A stretch of DNA of 64,000 bases from Euborellia annulipes (taxonomy: Eukaryota > Arthropoda > Insecta > Dermaptera > Anisolabididae): contig JAKCPI010014226.1 of the NCBI GenBank assembly GCA_023213315.1, positions 61,951 through 125,950 of the forward strand, given 5' to 3'. Below the pieces are notes generated by a model, which made no database searches, was not told where the DNA came from, and saw only the letters and a list, made by a program, of their open reading frames with translations. A program made the position numbers and the translations under genes. Numbering within the stretch: the stretch's first letter is position 1; each line of letters starts with the position of its first letter. Positions 54,911 to 64,000 of the stretch are shown here, one piece after another.

Positions 54911-55442
54911 AACTCAACTCATCCCTTATCAGCTCTATATTATTATTATTAATCGAACAAAACTGAGTTCGATATTACGAAGTTGTTTTTCCCTTCACTT
55001 TAACAATGCTTTAGAAAATTGAAAAGAGACTTTTTCTTTTTTCAAAGACCCTTCATCATCATTAATTTAGAATTGATGGATAGACATGTTGATTAGTTTT
55101 TAATAAAATAGTGTGACATCTTCAAGAAATCTAAGGCTATTATCATCACTGGCCTTTTTCTTCTTAAATTAAAAACAATATGATTAGTAAGTTTAGTGTA
55201 GAAAAAAAACTAAAAATTGGCAATTGGCATGTATGAATTAAAATTATTTTTAATAAAAAAAAAAAAAAAAAAAAACAGAGAATAAATTTAAAGTAGTGTA
55301 CAGTATACAAATCTCGGAGAGATAAAAGAAAAGGTTGGAGAGATTCAGGCACTGATCCAGGGGGAGAATGATCCAGGCAATTGCTCTCCAATTTCCCACC
55401 CCTTCCCGAAAATATATTTCCATTCTTTGCTGTTGATTCTGG
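54911..55442. other. No recognised features
   Basis: Poly-A of about 19 at 55258-55275. The patch 55320-55440 is G+C-richer, without repeat match. Confidence 0.45.
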
Positions 55443-55720
55443 CCTATTCATTTGTCGTCCGTTTTTTTTTTTTTTTTAAACATTCACACTTTTTTCTCAT
55501 TCGCACTCACACTCACACACACATTCACACAGTCTTTTCGGCAACTTAGGCCATTTAAGACTTTGACGATAACCGTTGTAATATATATTATCTATTGTGG
55601 GTTCAGGCATTTCTAGTCCGGGTATTTAAATGTATAGGTTTATAAAACTTTCAAACGCCTTTTCTCGAATTGTTGAATTCCGGACTTTTGCCACTATGAT
55701 TCTCAGCAGGCGATATCCTA
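55443..55720. repeat. Repeat family D, split by a SINE
   Basis: CTATTCATTTGTCGTCCG, then after the SINE TAGTCCGGGTATTTAAATG, CTTTCAAACGCC and AGCAGGCGATATCC. The same family as at 5258-5900. Confidence 0.55.
55459..55610 (-). mobile_element. SINE1, 5'-truncated
   Basis: Poly-T, CACTCACACTCACACACACA, TTTTCGGCAACTTAGGCC and GGGTTCAGGCATTTCT, then stops. GTCCG flanks both sides. Confidence 0.75.
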
Positions 55721-55893
55721 TATATATAGGCTACATAATGTTTCAACTAGAGCCAACGGTTGATAGTTCCATTTTACATAAAAAACAATAAAATATTCAC
55801 GAGCCACGAGTTATGGCGGATAGAGGAACATGCGCTCAAAAAAAAAAAAAATTTTTTATCTTGGTCGGTGAATGTTTTATCAAAAGCATATTT

Positions 55894-56364
55894 TTAAAGA
55901 ATGGAAGGAGGTAGCAGCAGGAAGGAGTGTCTCCAAAACAATGAAACTCCCAGATATTCGCGACGTTTCGGTCCAAATTTATTTGACCATCATCAGGCAA
56001 TCAGGAGTTGTCATATGTAAATTTATATAAATATATCTAATCATATGTTGCTTCGGACTTGTTAATGACATTAAAATTTTGCTCATCTGCAATCGAAGGC
56101 TTAGATATGTGAGGAAGTAAGCCTTCTAAGCCTTCGATTGCAGATGAGCAAAATTTTAATGTCATTAGCAAGTCCGAAGCACATATGATTAGATATATTT
56201 ATATAAATTTACATATGACAACTCCTGATTGCCTGATGATGGTCAAATAAATTTGGACCAAACTCGCGAATATCTGGGAGTTTCATTGTTTTGGACACTC
56301 CTTCCTGGCTCACCTCCTTCCATTCTTTAAAGATATTAATCACAGCCACTTCCACACTCAACAA
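55894..56364. mobile_element. PLE-type palindromic insertion (P10)
   Basis: A palindrome of about 435 bp (55894-56328) is followed by about 36 bases including CACAGCCACTTCCAC. The exact 15-bp TSD ATCAAAAGCATATTT lies at 55879-55893 and 56365-56379. Architecture equals that of 3449-3915 and 25594-29936. No coding sequence. Confidence 0.82.
55945..56009 (-). ncRNA. Small hammerhead ribozyme, P10 left arm
   Basis: ACTCC, TTGC, CTGATGA, T-GGTC-loop-GACC, GAAAC-GTC, GCGA, GGGAGT. Helix I TTGC/GCGA with an internal loop and outer ACTCC/GGGAGT; helix II GGTC/GACC. The right-arm copy (about 56222-56270) has lost part of GAAACGTC. Confidence 0.68.
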
Positions 56365-56394
56365 ATCAAAAGCATATTTCCAAATTTGCTTGGA

Positions 56395-57100
56395 TTTTTA
56401 CTTTCTCTTACCTATGTATATATGTAATATATATATATATATATATATATGGAGAGAGAGAGAGAGAGAGAGAAAGTATTGGATTCATGTCAAAAATTCG
56501 ATGTCGAGATTTTGATGGATCTTCACGTTTTGAGGTCCCCTGAATCCAAAAAAGTGGTTTTCGCGACATGGTCTGTCTGTGGGTGTGTGGGTGGGTGGGT
56601 GTCTGTCTGTGAACAAAATATCTCAAGAACGATAAGAGCTAGGAGGTTGAAATTTTATATTTAAGTTAGGCACCCCCATGGGACGTGACACGAAGCTTTT
56701 GAACAAAATCGACCAAAGAGTACTAGTATTTTACTGATGCACTTTTTCAGTTTTTTTCGATTTTCTCAAAATTCGCTCCAACGATTTTTTTAAAAATTCA
56801 AAAATCAATTATTTTTTAAATTCTCTTTAAAATGTATATTCTCATTTTGTCATTGAAATCTTCTGAAGACCACTTTACTCTTGTATTCCATAGAAAAGAT
56901 AGAAGTAATGGTTGACATGGCAACAAAATATAAATATTTTCACATATAAATTTTACATTTTGAAAATCGAATGTACCGTACTGTGGGAAACTAAATACAT
57001 ATCGACACAAAAAATCTGGTGTACAAGCACAGTACACAACTTTCGATTACCGAAGGTAAGAGAAAGTTGTGTGCTGTGCGCCAGTCACACCAGATTTTTT
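56395..57100 (-). repeat. Family A full copy
   Basis: AT-looped hairpin with (AT)n(GA)n expansion at 56430-56475, GTCTGTCTGTGGGTGTG core near 56570-56610, and first hairpin 57010-57100. It starts 16 bp after the right TSD of P10. Confidence 0.9.
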
Positions 57101-57928
57101 CTTTTTGACATTGGCAAAAAAATTTTTGAAAATATTTATTGTAGAAAAAAAAACTATTTTGATTTTTGTTGTGTCATTATTAGAAGATAAAATAGAATTG
57201 ATGAGTTTTTTTTATTTGAAAAATCTTAAATTTGTTTAAAATAAAATGTAAAAAAAAAATGGAGAAATAATAATGGAAAAAGGGAAAGTTGAAAAGTAAC
57301 AGCGACTCTAGTGTCAAATATAAAAGATAGAATGTCTCTCTTTTCACTACTTCTACCATTATTCATTCGATGATAACAAAAGTGAATCGACGAAACGACA
57401 ATAATTTACTGCCATCGGCGGCGCGCACACCGAGATGTCCATTGGAAATGTTAAAACACTCGAGGGTTGAAGAGGAGAGAGAAGAGAGGGAGAGAGAGAG
57501 AGAGAGATGATAGGGAGAATGTGGGCGCAAGAAAGAGTGGGAAAATCACTGGAAAACCTCGAACAAGGCCATTGAGCCACACCACCTAAAACACTTCTAA
57601 ATCTAATATGGGAACAATACGTCAGCTAAAAGCTTGAAATGGTTTCGAGTTTGGCTTGATATGGCTGGCCAAATCGTTTTGTTCCTCCTAAAAGAGAAGA
57701 GCGACGACGAGCTCTTTGTTTGAAACACGTATGGAAAATGGACTTGCCCGTTACGAAATTTTATAAACTAAATATTAATTTTAGTAAAACAAACTTGATA
57801 AAAAAAATATTGCAATATAAAATATTGTTGATTTTATCACTTTAAAAAAATTTGTTTGATCGCTTTTGTTTTGTAAATTGACTAACATTTTTTGTTAAAT
57901 ATTTTTCGAGATCTATATGTTTGAATAA
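57101..57928. other. Partly G+C-richer, apparently single-copy DNA
   Basis: The patch 57290-57730 includes CATCGGCGGCGCGCACACCG, a (GA)n at 57480-57508 and GCGACGACGAGCTC. It could be host sequence; no supported frame or RNA. Confidence 0.3.
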
Positions 57929-57936
57929 GATAATAG

Positions 57937-58339
57937 CATAGGCGCCGGAACTGGGGGAGGGGGCAAGGGTACATTGCCCCCCCCCTGACATCCTACAGGG
58001 GGGGGCAGAGGGGGGCAAAATTTCTTTTTTATTTCATTTATTTTTAAAAATGATATATTTTTACTTTTGAAAAATCAAATCCTCCCTAATTAAAAAAAAA
58101 ATTAAAAGAGTAAGAAATTCTTTTTTTTTTTCAAATTTTTTCAAAAATTTTTGATAAAATCACTACCAAATTTTTTAAAATTTTAATTTTATTAAAATTG
58201 TGATTTTATTTAAAATTTTTAAAGTTTTATAGTAGATTTGTTTTTGTTTTATACTATTTGAACATATTAAATTATTTTAATTTTCTAAAAAAAATTTTTT
58301 GCCCCCCCCCCCTGATTCAAATTCGTTCCGGCGCCCCTG
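57937..58339. mobile_element. hAT-like MITE with CA(T/G)(A/G)GGCGCCGGAAC ends
   Basis: CATAGGCGCCGGAACTGGGG at the left, GTTCCGGCGCCCCTG at the right. The exact 8-bp TSD GATAATAG lies at 57929-57936 and 58340-58347. G and C runs sit inside the ends; the interior is T/A-rich and non-coding. Confidence 0.87.
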
Positions 58340-58439
58340 GATAATAGTATCCAAAATACCTCGATTCGGACTTAACTAGTCATAGATATATTTAACAAGA
58401 CTGTGAGTGTTTTTTATTGGCGAGGCCAAACATCCCAGG

Positions 58440-58530
58440 ATCTTCAGCCTTTCCGGGTTTTTGGGTGGGCCAGCGCCCACCCACCGCGAAAGCGTGGAGA
58501 TCCTGGTTCGACTCCAGGGGGTGGAATTTT
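58440..58530 (+). repeat. tRNA-like SINE head fragment
   Basis: GCGAAAGCGTGGAGATCCTG and GGTTCGACTCCAGGGGG (B-box-like) parallel the block at 1195-1310 (GGAGATCCTGGGTTCAACTC). Confidence 0.3.
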
Positions 58531-59485
58531 ACCCAATCTTAAGCACAAACATATCTCGCAAACTTGCTATCTTAAACGATATATTGACTGGCTAATGAAC
58601 AGTCTATTTGAGCATTGATTGAAAAAATTCCATCCTTTTCAAACAAGGCTCTAACTAGTTAATCATTTTCGTTTATGTTTTTATTATAAAATGTTGGTGG
58701 TTAAGCTACCATAAAGTCAACATATAAGTTTCCAAAATTGAAGTTAAGATTAAAAAAACTAATTATTTCCAAAATATTCCGAGTGGGCCAACCTGCCCCG
58801 ACCACGGGGAGGTTGACACGGGTGGCATTTTCTATTTTTATTTGAATTAAGATGCAAGAAAATAATTTAAAAGAACTTCATTTTAACACACAAAGATTAT
58901 TTTAAATTATAATTGGATTATTGCAATAGTTTCAGTAATAAGTGAGTACTAAATCAAAAAAAGTATATCGTGACTTCAAGAACTTTTCCTCTTTCAGTTT
59001 TTCTTTTGTAAAGTTGTGTGCTGTGCGCCAGTCACACCAGATTTTTTTTTTTTAAATATCATTATCCAATATTTTTTTCATAATAAATTGATTAAAGATT
59101 TGATATTTGCTTATGGAGTTTTATTTTTAATGTTTATATAATCCTTCTTTATCATTTAATTATATCTAAATTTAATTTAAATTATTTCATTCGCTAATAC
59201 TCAGAGATTATAGATATTATTAAATATTATTATCAGGTGTTATTTTTGAATTCGTAAGCCTTTATATAAACATATAAATAGGAGATTTAAAATTAAAAAG
59301 TTTAATAAATAGGAGATTAATATGTAATTTTAAATGGCTCGAAAAATTTTCCAATTTCTTTTTATATTCTGGTGTGATTCAATTAATCTTATTAAATAGC
59401 TTTTTAATTGAATATAATATTAGATAGAATAAATAGGTATAAAAAGTAAGAAAAATGATATTGAGAATATGAAATACTTGAGAAA
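58531..59485. other. AT-rich DNA with half a family A hairpin
   Basis: AAAGTTGTGTGCTGTGCGCC followed by AGTCACACCAGATTTTTT at about 59011-59052 is one arm of the first hairpin. Otherwise no feature. Confidence 0.55.
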
Positions 59486-59834
59486 TTTAATCAAAATCGT
59501 TGGAGCGAATTTTGAGAAAATCGAAAAAAACTGAAAAAGTGCATCAGTAAAGTACTAGTACTCTTTGGTCGATTTTGTTCAAAAGTTTCGTGTCACGTCC
59601 CATGGGGGTGCCTAACTTAAATATATAAAATTTCAACCTCCTAGCTCTTTTCGTTCTTGAGATATTTTGTTCACAGACAGACAGACAGACCATGTCGCGA
59701 AAACCACTTTTTTGGATTCAGGGGACCTCAAAACGTGTATATCCATCAAAATCTCGACATCGAATTTTTGACATGAATCCAATACCACTTTCTCTCTATA
59801 TATATTAACATATATAGAGGTAAGAGAAAGTAAA
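59486..59834 (+). repeat. Family A 3' half
   Basis: Begins AATCGTTGGAGCGAATTTTG and runs through CAGACAGACAGACCATG to the terminal hairpin. Confidence 0.85.
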
Positions 59835-59962
59835 AACTTGTGAGTTTTATGAAAATCACTTTTCTAGATTCTAGAAAATGAAATATGGCGGAAATGATGG
59901 TCTGAATTTAGACCTTCTCTTCTAAAGATGAAATAAATTAAGTTACATAGGGATAAACATAT

Positions 59963-60503
59963 ATTATTATTATTATTAGAAATTCCTATCGCGATCCCCG
60001 TTTATTTACACGAGGTGCTTAAGTGCACGAAGACACACACCCCAAACCCAACAGGCCTCTGGCCGTAGCCATCCATCTACCAGCACCGCGTGAAGTTACG
60101 TTATTTCCTGTCTCTAACTCCTCATCCTGCTTTCGTCACTAGCTAGTGAACTAATCCTTATTTCTGGTTCCAACCGGCTCCTTATATCCAATCTCTTCTA
60201 TGCTATGGAGGATGTCCTAGTTGAGGAGGGACTCCCTCAGCACCGGCGTGTAGCTTACTCCTTTCGAAGAATGCATCACTTAGAGGGAACCTTCTTTACG
60301 TTCCTTCCACAGGACGGGATGTCACAGCGACTCCCTCTCCTCGTAGAGTTGTCTGGGGGCTATTGAAGTGAGATCCAACATTCCAATCCAGTGCCTGCTT
60401 GGGGATTTGTTTACGGTAAATGAAAAATCCAGCACGCCAGGGATTTTAACAGGGATCTTCTTTATAGAAGTAGACACCCAAGCTCACTACACAAGCAAGC
60501 CCC
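59963..60503 (-). mobile_element. SINE3, near full-length
   Basis: (ATT)n at the left, then the full SINE3 body, and at the right the tRNA-like head (minus strand TTGTGTAGTGAGCTTGGGTG, then CTGTTAAAATCCC). About 540 bp, the best model for the family. A C run follows at 60499-60514. Confidence 0.8.
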
Positions 60504-60767
60504 CCCCCCCCCCGGATAAATATATAAATTATATTGCTAGCTATTTATTCTTGATTTCTTAAAATAAAAGTAAATATTTAATTTCGGTATTGAGATAAAT
60601 AAATAAATTCAGTTAACTATCGTTTTAAGGAAGTCCCAGGTGGGATTCTTTAATTTCCCTCCTATAAACACAAGTTTTATTTGTGCTTTATGGAGTTTCT
60701 CGAATCAACAAATAGTAGAGAAAAAAGGTAATCAAATTTTAAACTACGTATTATCTACTAGAGAGAG

Positions 60768-61433
60768 AAAAAATCTGGTGGGACTGGTCGCCCAGCACAC
60801 AACTTTCTCTTGCCTTCGGTAATCGGAAGTTGTCTGTGCTTGTCACACCAGATTTTTTGTATCGACATATGATTAGTTTCCAACAATACGGTACATTCAA
60901 GTTTCAAGAAGTAAAATTTATAAGTAGGGGAAAATATTTATATTTCGTTACCATGGCAACCATTTCTATTACCTTTCCTATGAAGTACAAGAGTAAAGTG
61001 GTCTTTAGAAGATTTAAATGGCAAAATGAGAATATGCATTTTAAAGAGCGTCTAAAAAATAATTGATTTTTGAATTAAAAAAAAAAAAAATCGTTGGAGC
61101 AAATTTTGAGAAAATCGAAAAAAACTGAAAAAGTGCATCAGTAAAGTACTAGTACTTTTTGGCCGATTTTGTTCAAAAGCTTCGTGTCACGTCCCATGGG
61201 GGTGCCTAACTTAAATATAAAATTTCAAACTCCTAGCTCTTTCCGTTCTTGAGATATTTTGTTCACACACACACAGACACACACACACACCCACAGTGTC
61301 GCGAAAACCACTTTTTTGGATTCAGGGGACCTCAAAACGTGTATATCCATCAACATCTCGACATCGAATTTTTGACATGAATCCAATACTTTCTCTATAT
61401 ATTAACATATATAGAGGTAAGAGAAAGTAAAAA
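60768..61433 (+). repeat. Family A full copy
   Basis: Both terminal hairpins complete. The core is a CACACACACAGACACAC microsatellite near 61263-61293. Confidence 0.9.
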
Positions 61434-62001
61434 TAGTTTATATAACAATAAAAGGTTTTCTATTCTACCTGTCCTATGCTAATCAGCAATCAGAAAGAGC
61501 AACTCACACCAGTCAATTGCCATCAATTTCAAAGCGAAATTAAAATCATGGGTTTTACCAATATCGTTTAATCGTTGCAGGATTGAAATTTCAACTGTCA
61601 CATATAGGCAGAAATGTTTCGTTTATCTGATCTCTTGGATGACTAATAGCTATGACATCATCTATCATCAATTTATGCCGATTGGTCAGAAATAACAATG
61701 TAAATTTATAATTTTTCTCTCGCAATATCTCCCCCCCCACCACTCCCTATAACAACAGATCGCTTCACTTGTTATAGTGACAGACCAGCGAATAATTAGT
61801 CTCCGAATAATGACATAAGCCATTCACAAATAACGTTTCATTTTTCTCTTAATATATTAATTTAACTAATTCCATGAATTCATTTGTTTTTTACTTAATT
61901 AAAGAGGATAATTATTAATTAAATTTAGTGGGCGAGATGTCACTGCTGTTAAACAAGAGTTAGGATTGTTTTAAAGTTACAATTGAATAATTAACAAAAA
62001 A
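61434..62001. other. No recognised features
   Basis: AT-rich DNA with a C run at 61732-61739. Confidence 0.5.
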
Positions 62002-62646
62002 AAAAAATCTGGTGTGGCTGGTCTCACGGCACACAACTTTCTCTTACCTTTGGTAATCGAAAGTTGTGTTCTGTCACACCAATTTTTTCTATCGAGATAT
62101 AAGCTTTTTAGTTTCCGACAGTGCGGTACAATTTAATTAAAGATGTAAAATTTTTAAACATGGGAAAATATTTATATTTTGTTCCCATGGCAACCATTTC
62201 TCTTATCTTTCCTAAAAAATATAAGATTAAAGTGGCCTTCAGAAGATTTCAATGGCAAAATGAGAATATACATTTTAAAGAGCATGTAAAAAATAATTGA
62301 TTTTTGAATTAAAAAAAAAAATCGTTGGAGCAAATTTTGAGAAAATCGAAAAAAAACTGAAAAAGTACATCAGTAAAGTATTAGTACTTTTTGACCGATT
62401 TTGATCAAAAGCTTATTTTCACTCCCCAGGGGGGTGTCTAACTTTAATATAAAATTTCAACCTCCTACTTGAATTTCTTCATGCTTAAAATTAAACACAC
62501 ACAGACGGACCATGTAACGAACCTATTTTTTGGACTAAGGGGACCTCAAAACGTGCATTTTCATCAAAATCTCGACATCGAAAATTTTTGACATGAATCC
62601 AATACTTTCTCTGTATAGGATAGTATAGATAAGAGAGAAAGTAAAA
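62002..62646 (+). repeat. Family A full copy
   Basis: First hairpin 62002-62096 with a shortened right arm, a diverged body, a short CACACACAGACGGACC core and terminal hairpin 62605-62646. Confidence 0.85.
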
Positions 62647-63008
62647 ACTAATAACAATAGAGGATTTGAACCAAAAATTTGTGCTTCAAAAAAAAAAAAA
62701 AATGTCCTAAAAATTATGGCTATATAAAATTTAAATTTATAATTTTTTTTTTGTTTTATTGTTTTAATGAAAAAGTCAAGTTTTGATTAAACTTTTTACG
62801 ATTTATATTTATGGATTTGTGTAATTACTAAAATACTATAAAAATTAATATCCCTTTCCGAAGTAACGTGACATATTGCTTCTATTTAAATGGAAGCGGA
62901 TTTCACAAAAAAAAAATTAAAATTCCATTTGGAAACGAAAAAAATATATAATAATTTTTTAAAAATTTAAATAAAAAATAAATTTTGAATCTTGTAGTTA
63001 TTTATTAT
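62647..63008. other. No recognised features
   Basis: AT-rich DNA. Confidence 0.5.
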
Positions 63009-63310
63009 AAAAAATCTGGTGTTACAGTCTTACAGTACACAACTTTCAGTAAAGTTAAAAGTTGTCTCCTCTTATCACCAGATTTTTGTGTAAGACATAT
63101 ATTTCGTTCCGGCCGTAGGTTACCGATCAAAACGCGTATTTCCATCAATCAAATCAATTTTTGATTTTTTATATTGAAAATAGTATTTAATTAAATTTTG
63201 AAAATAAAAATCGTCAGAGCGAATTTTGAGAAAGTTGAAAAAACTGAGGACAACTTTAGAATAGCGAAGATGAGAGAAAGTTGTGCAATCACTTACAACA
63301 GATTTTTTTT
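63009..63310 (+). repeat. Decayed, shortened family A copy
   Basis: A diverged first hairpin (AATCTGGTGTTACAG ... CACCAGATTTTTG), a compressed body and at the right an inverted-looking AACTTTAG ... GAGAAAGTTGTG ... CAACAGATTTTTTT. So both ends here resemble the first hairpin. Confidence 0.55.
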
Positions 63311-63788
63311 AATCTGAAGCTATTAATATTGATAAAATAAAAAAAAAACCTCTAGTAAATATTATCATTATGTAAACAGAATTATTCAGTAAACAAAGTG
63401 TTTAGCTTTAATGAAATTGTTAAGTATCAACAAATTTAATATTCTCTTCATATTAATGCACTCATTATATCTGATAAAATTGCCACCGTAATAAAACGGT
63501 ACACTGCTGTAATGTTTTGGCAAACATAAAGTTTATGACATTAATATTATTTCCAGCCAGGAGTTTTTAATTTTTATTAAAATTGTTGGGGGAAAAAATA
63601 AAAATGAATTTGAACGATTTTACTATTCATATTATAATAATCCTTGACATTTTTTTTAAATCTTGAAATTGAATTTCTGTTTAACCTATATACGTATTGT
63701 ATTTATATTATACATATGTAGGCTCTATAGTCAAGAGAAAATGAAAGTGCAGAATTTTCAAGTTGATTTCTTTTTTTATGCAGCGGCT

Positions 63789-64000
63789 TCTTTCTCTTAC
63801 CTAATATGTTATTAATTATATATAGAGAGAAAGTAATGGAGTCAAAAATTCGATGTCGAAATTTTGATGGATATACACGTTTTGAGGTCCCCTGAATCCA
63901 AAAAAGTGGTTTTCGCGACATGGTCTGTTTGTCTGTGAACAAAATAGGTATCTCAAGAACGAAAGAGGAGGTTAAAATTTTATATTTAAGTTTGGTACCC
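63789..64000 (-). repeat. Family A copy (cut by window edge)
   Basis: Terminal hairpin TCTTTCTCTTACC ... AGAGAGAAAGTA, then AAAAATTCGATGTCGAAATT, the short GTCTGTTTGTCTG core and body to the edge. Confidence 0.85.

Overview
This window looks like non-coding, repeat-dominated nuclear DNA of an AT-rich invertebrate animal. Evidence for that is the absence of any dense gene layout, the many homopolymer and microsatellite tracts, tRNA-headed SINEs with target-site duplications (TSDs), Helitron-like ends, hAT-type MITEs and Penelope-like retroelements (PLEs). The species cannot be fixed from the sequence; an arthropod is only a guess. No host protein-coding gene, rRNA or functional tRNA gene could be supported. 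The only long reading frames belong to one PLE.

Main layout. 1-8.2 kb: hairpin-ended repeat 'family A' copies, a Helitron-like 3' end, a hAT-like element containing a PLE-type inverted repeat, a 467-bp palindromic PLE insertion with 12-bp TSDs, and a LINE 3' end with 16-bp TSDs. 8.2-18.5 kb: two hAT-like elements, SINEs, a terminal-inverted-repeat element holding 340-bp tandem units, a Helitron-like element, another ribozyme-bearing inverted repeat, and a pogo-like element carrying two nested insertions. 18.5-25.4 kb: SINEs nested in SINEs, a second LINE 3' end with an open C-terminal frame, and a three-level nest (MITE in SINE in family A). 25.4-30.2 kb: a tail-outward inverted dimer of a PLE (reverse transcriptase plus GIY-YIG endonuclease), itself placed between remains of an older PLE pair. 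30.2-36.6 kb: another inverted pair split by an 805-bp hAT-like element with a G+C-rich minisatellite, then family A copies, one split by a MITE. 36.6-50.5 kb: SINEs, Helitron-like and hAT-like elements, several ribozyme-type inverted repeats, and a 1.5-kb palindrome with a MITE-like core at its centre. 50.5-64 kb: a dense cluster of family A copies (one head-to-tail pair), SINEs, another PLE palindrome with 15-bp TSDs and a hAT-like MITE.

The most interesting system is a diverse collection of inverted repeat pairs whose arms carry the motif CTGANGA - stem - GAAAC-GTH. This is the core of the small, stem-III-less hammerhead ribozymes known from PLEs. In the 3.4-3.9 kb insertion the flanking sequences pair in a 7-bp helix I and a 5-bp helix II. 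Three independent insertions with clear TSDs share the architecture 'palindrome plus about 35 bp ending after CAGCCRCTYC'. Most are unrelated in sequence outside the ribozyme, which suggests many PLE families (or non-autonomous ribozyme-bearing relatives) have inserted here as inverted dimers.

A second theme is family A: about 18 copies or fragments, roughly 0.65-0.75 kb when uninterrupted, with a long hairpin at each end. Both hairpins contain TTTCTCTTACC, and there is an internal GTCT microsatellite. This resembles Helentron-associated non-autonomous elements (DINE-1-like), but that assignment is inference.
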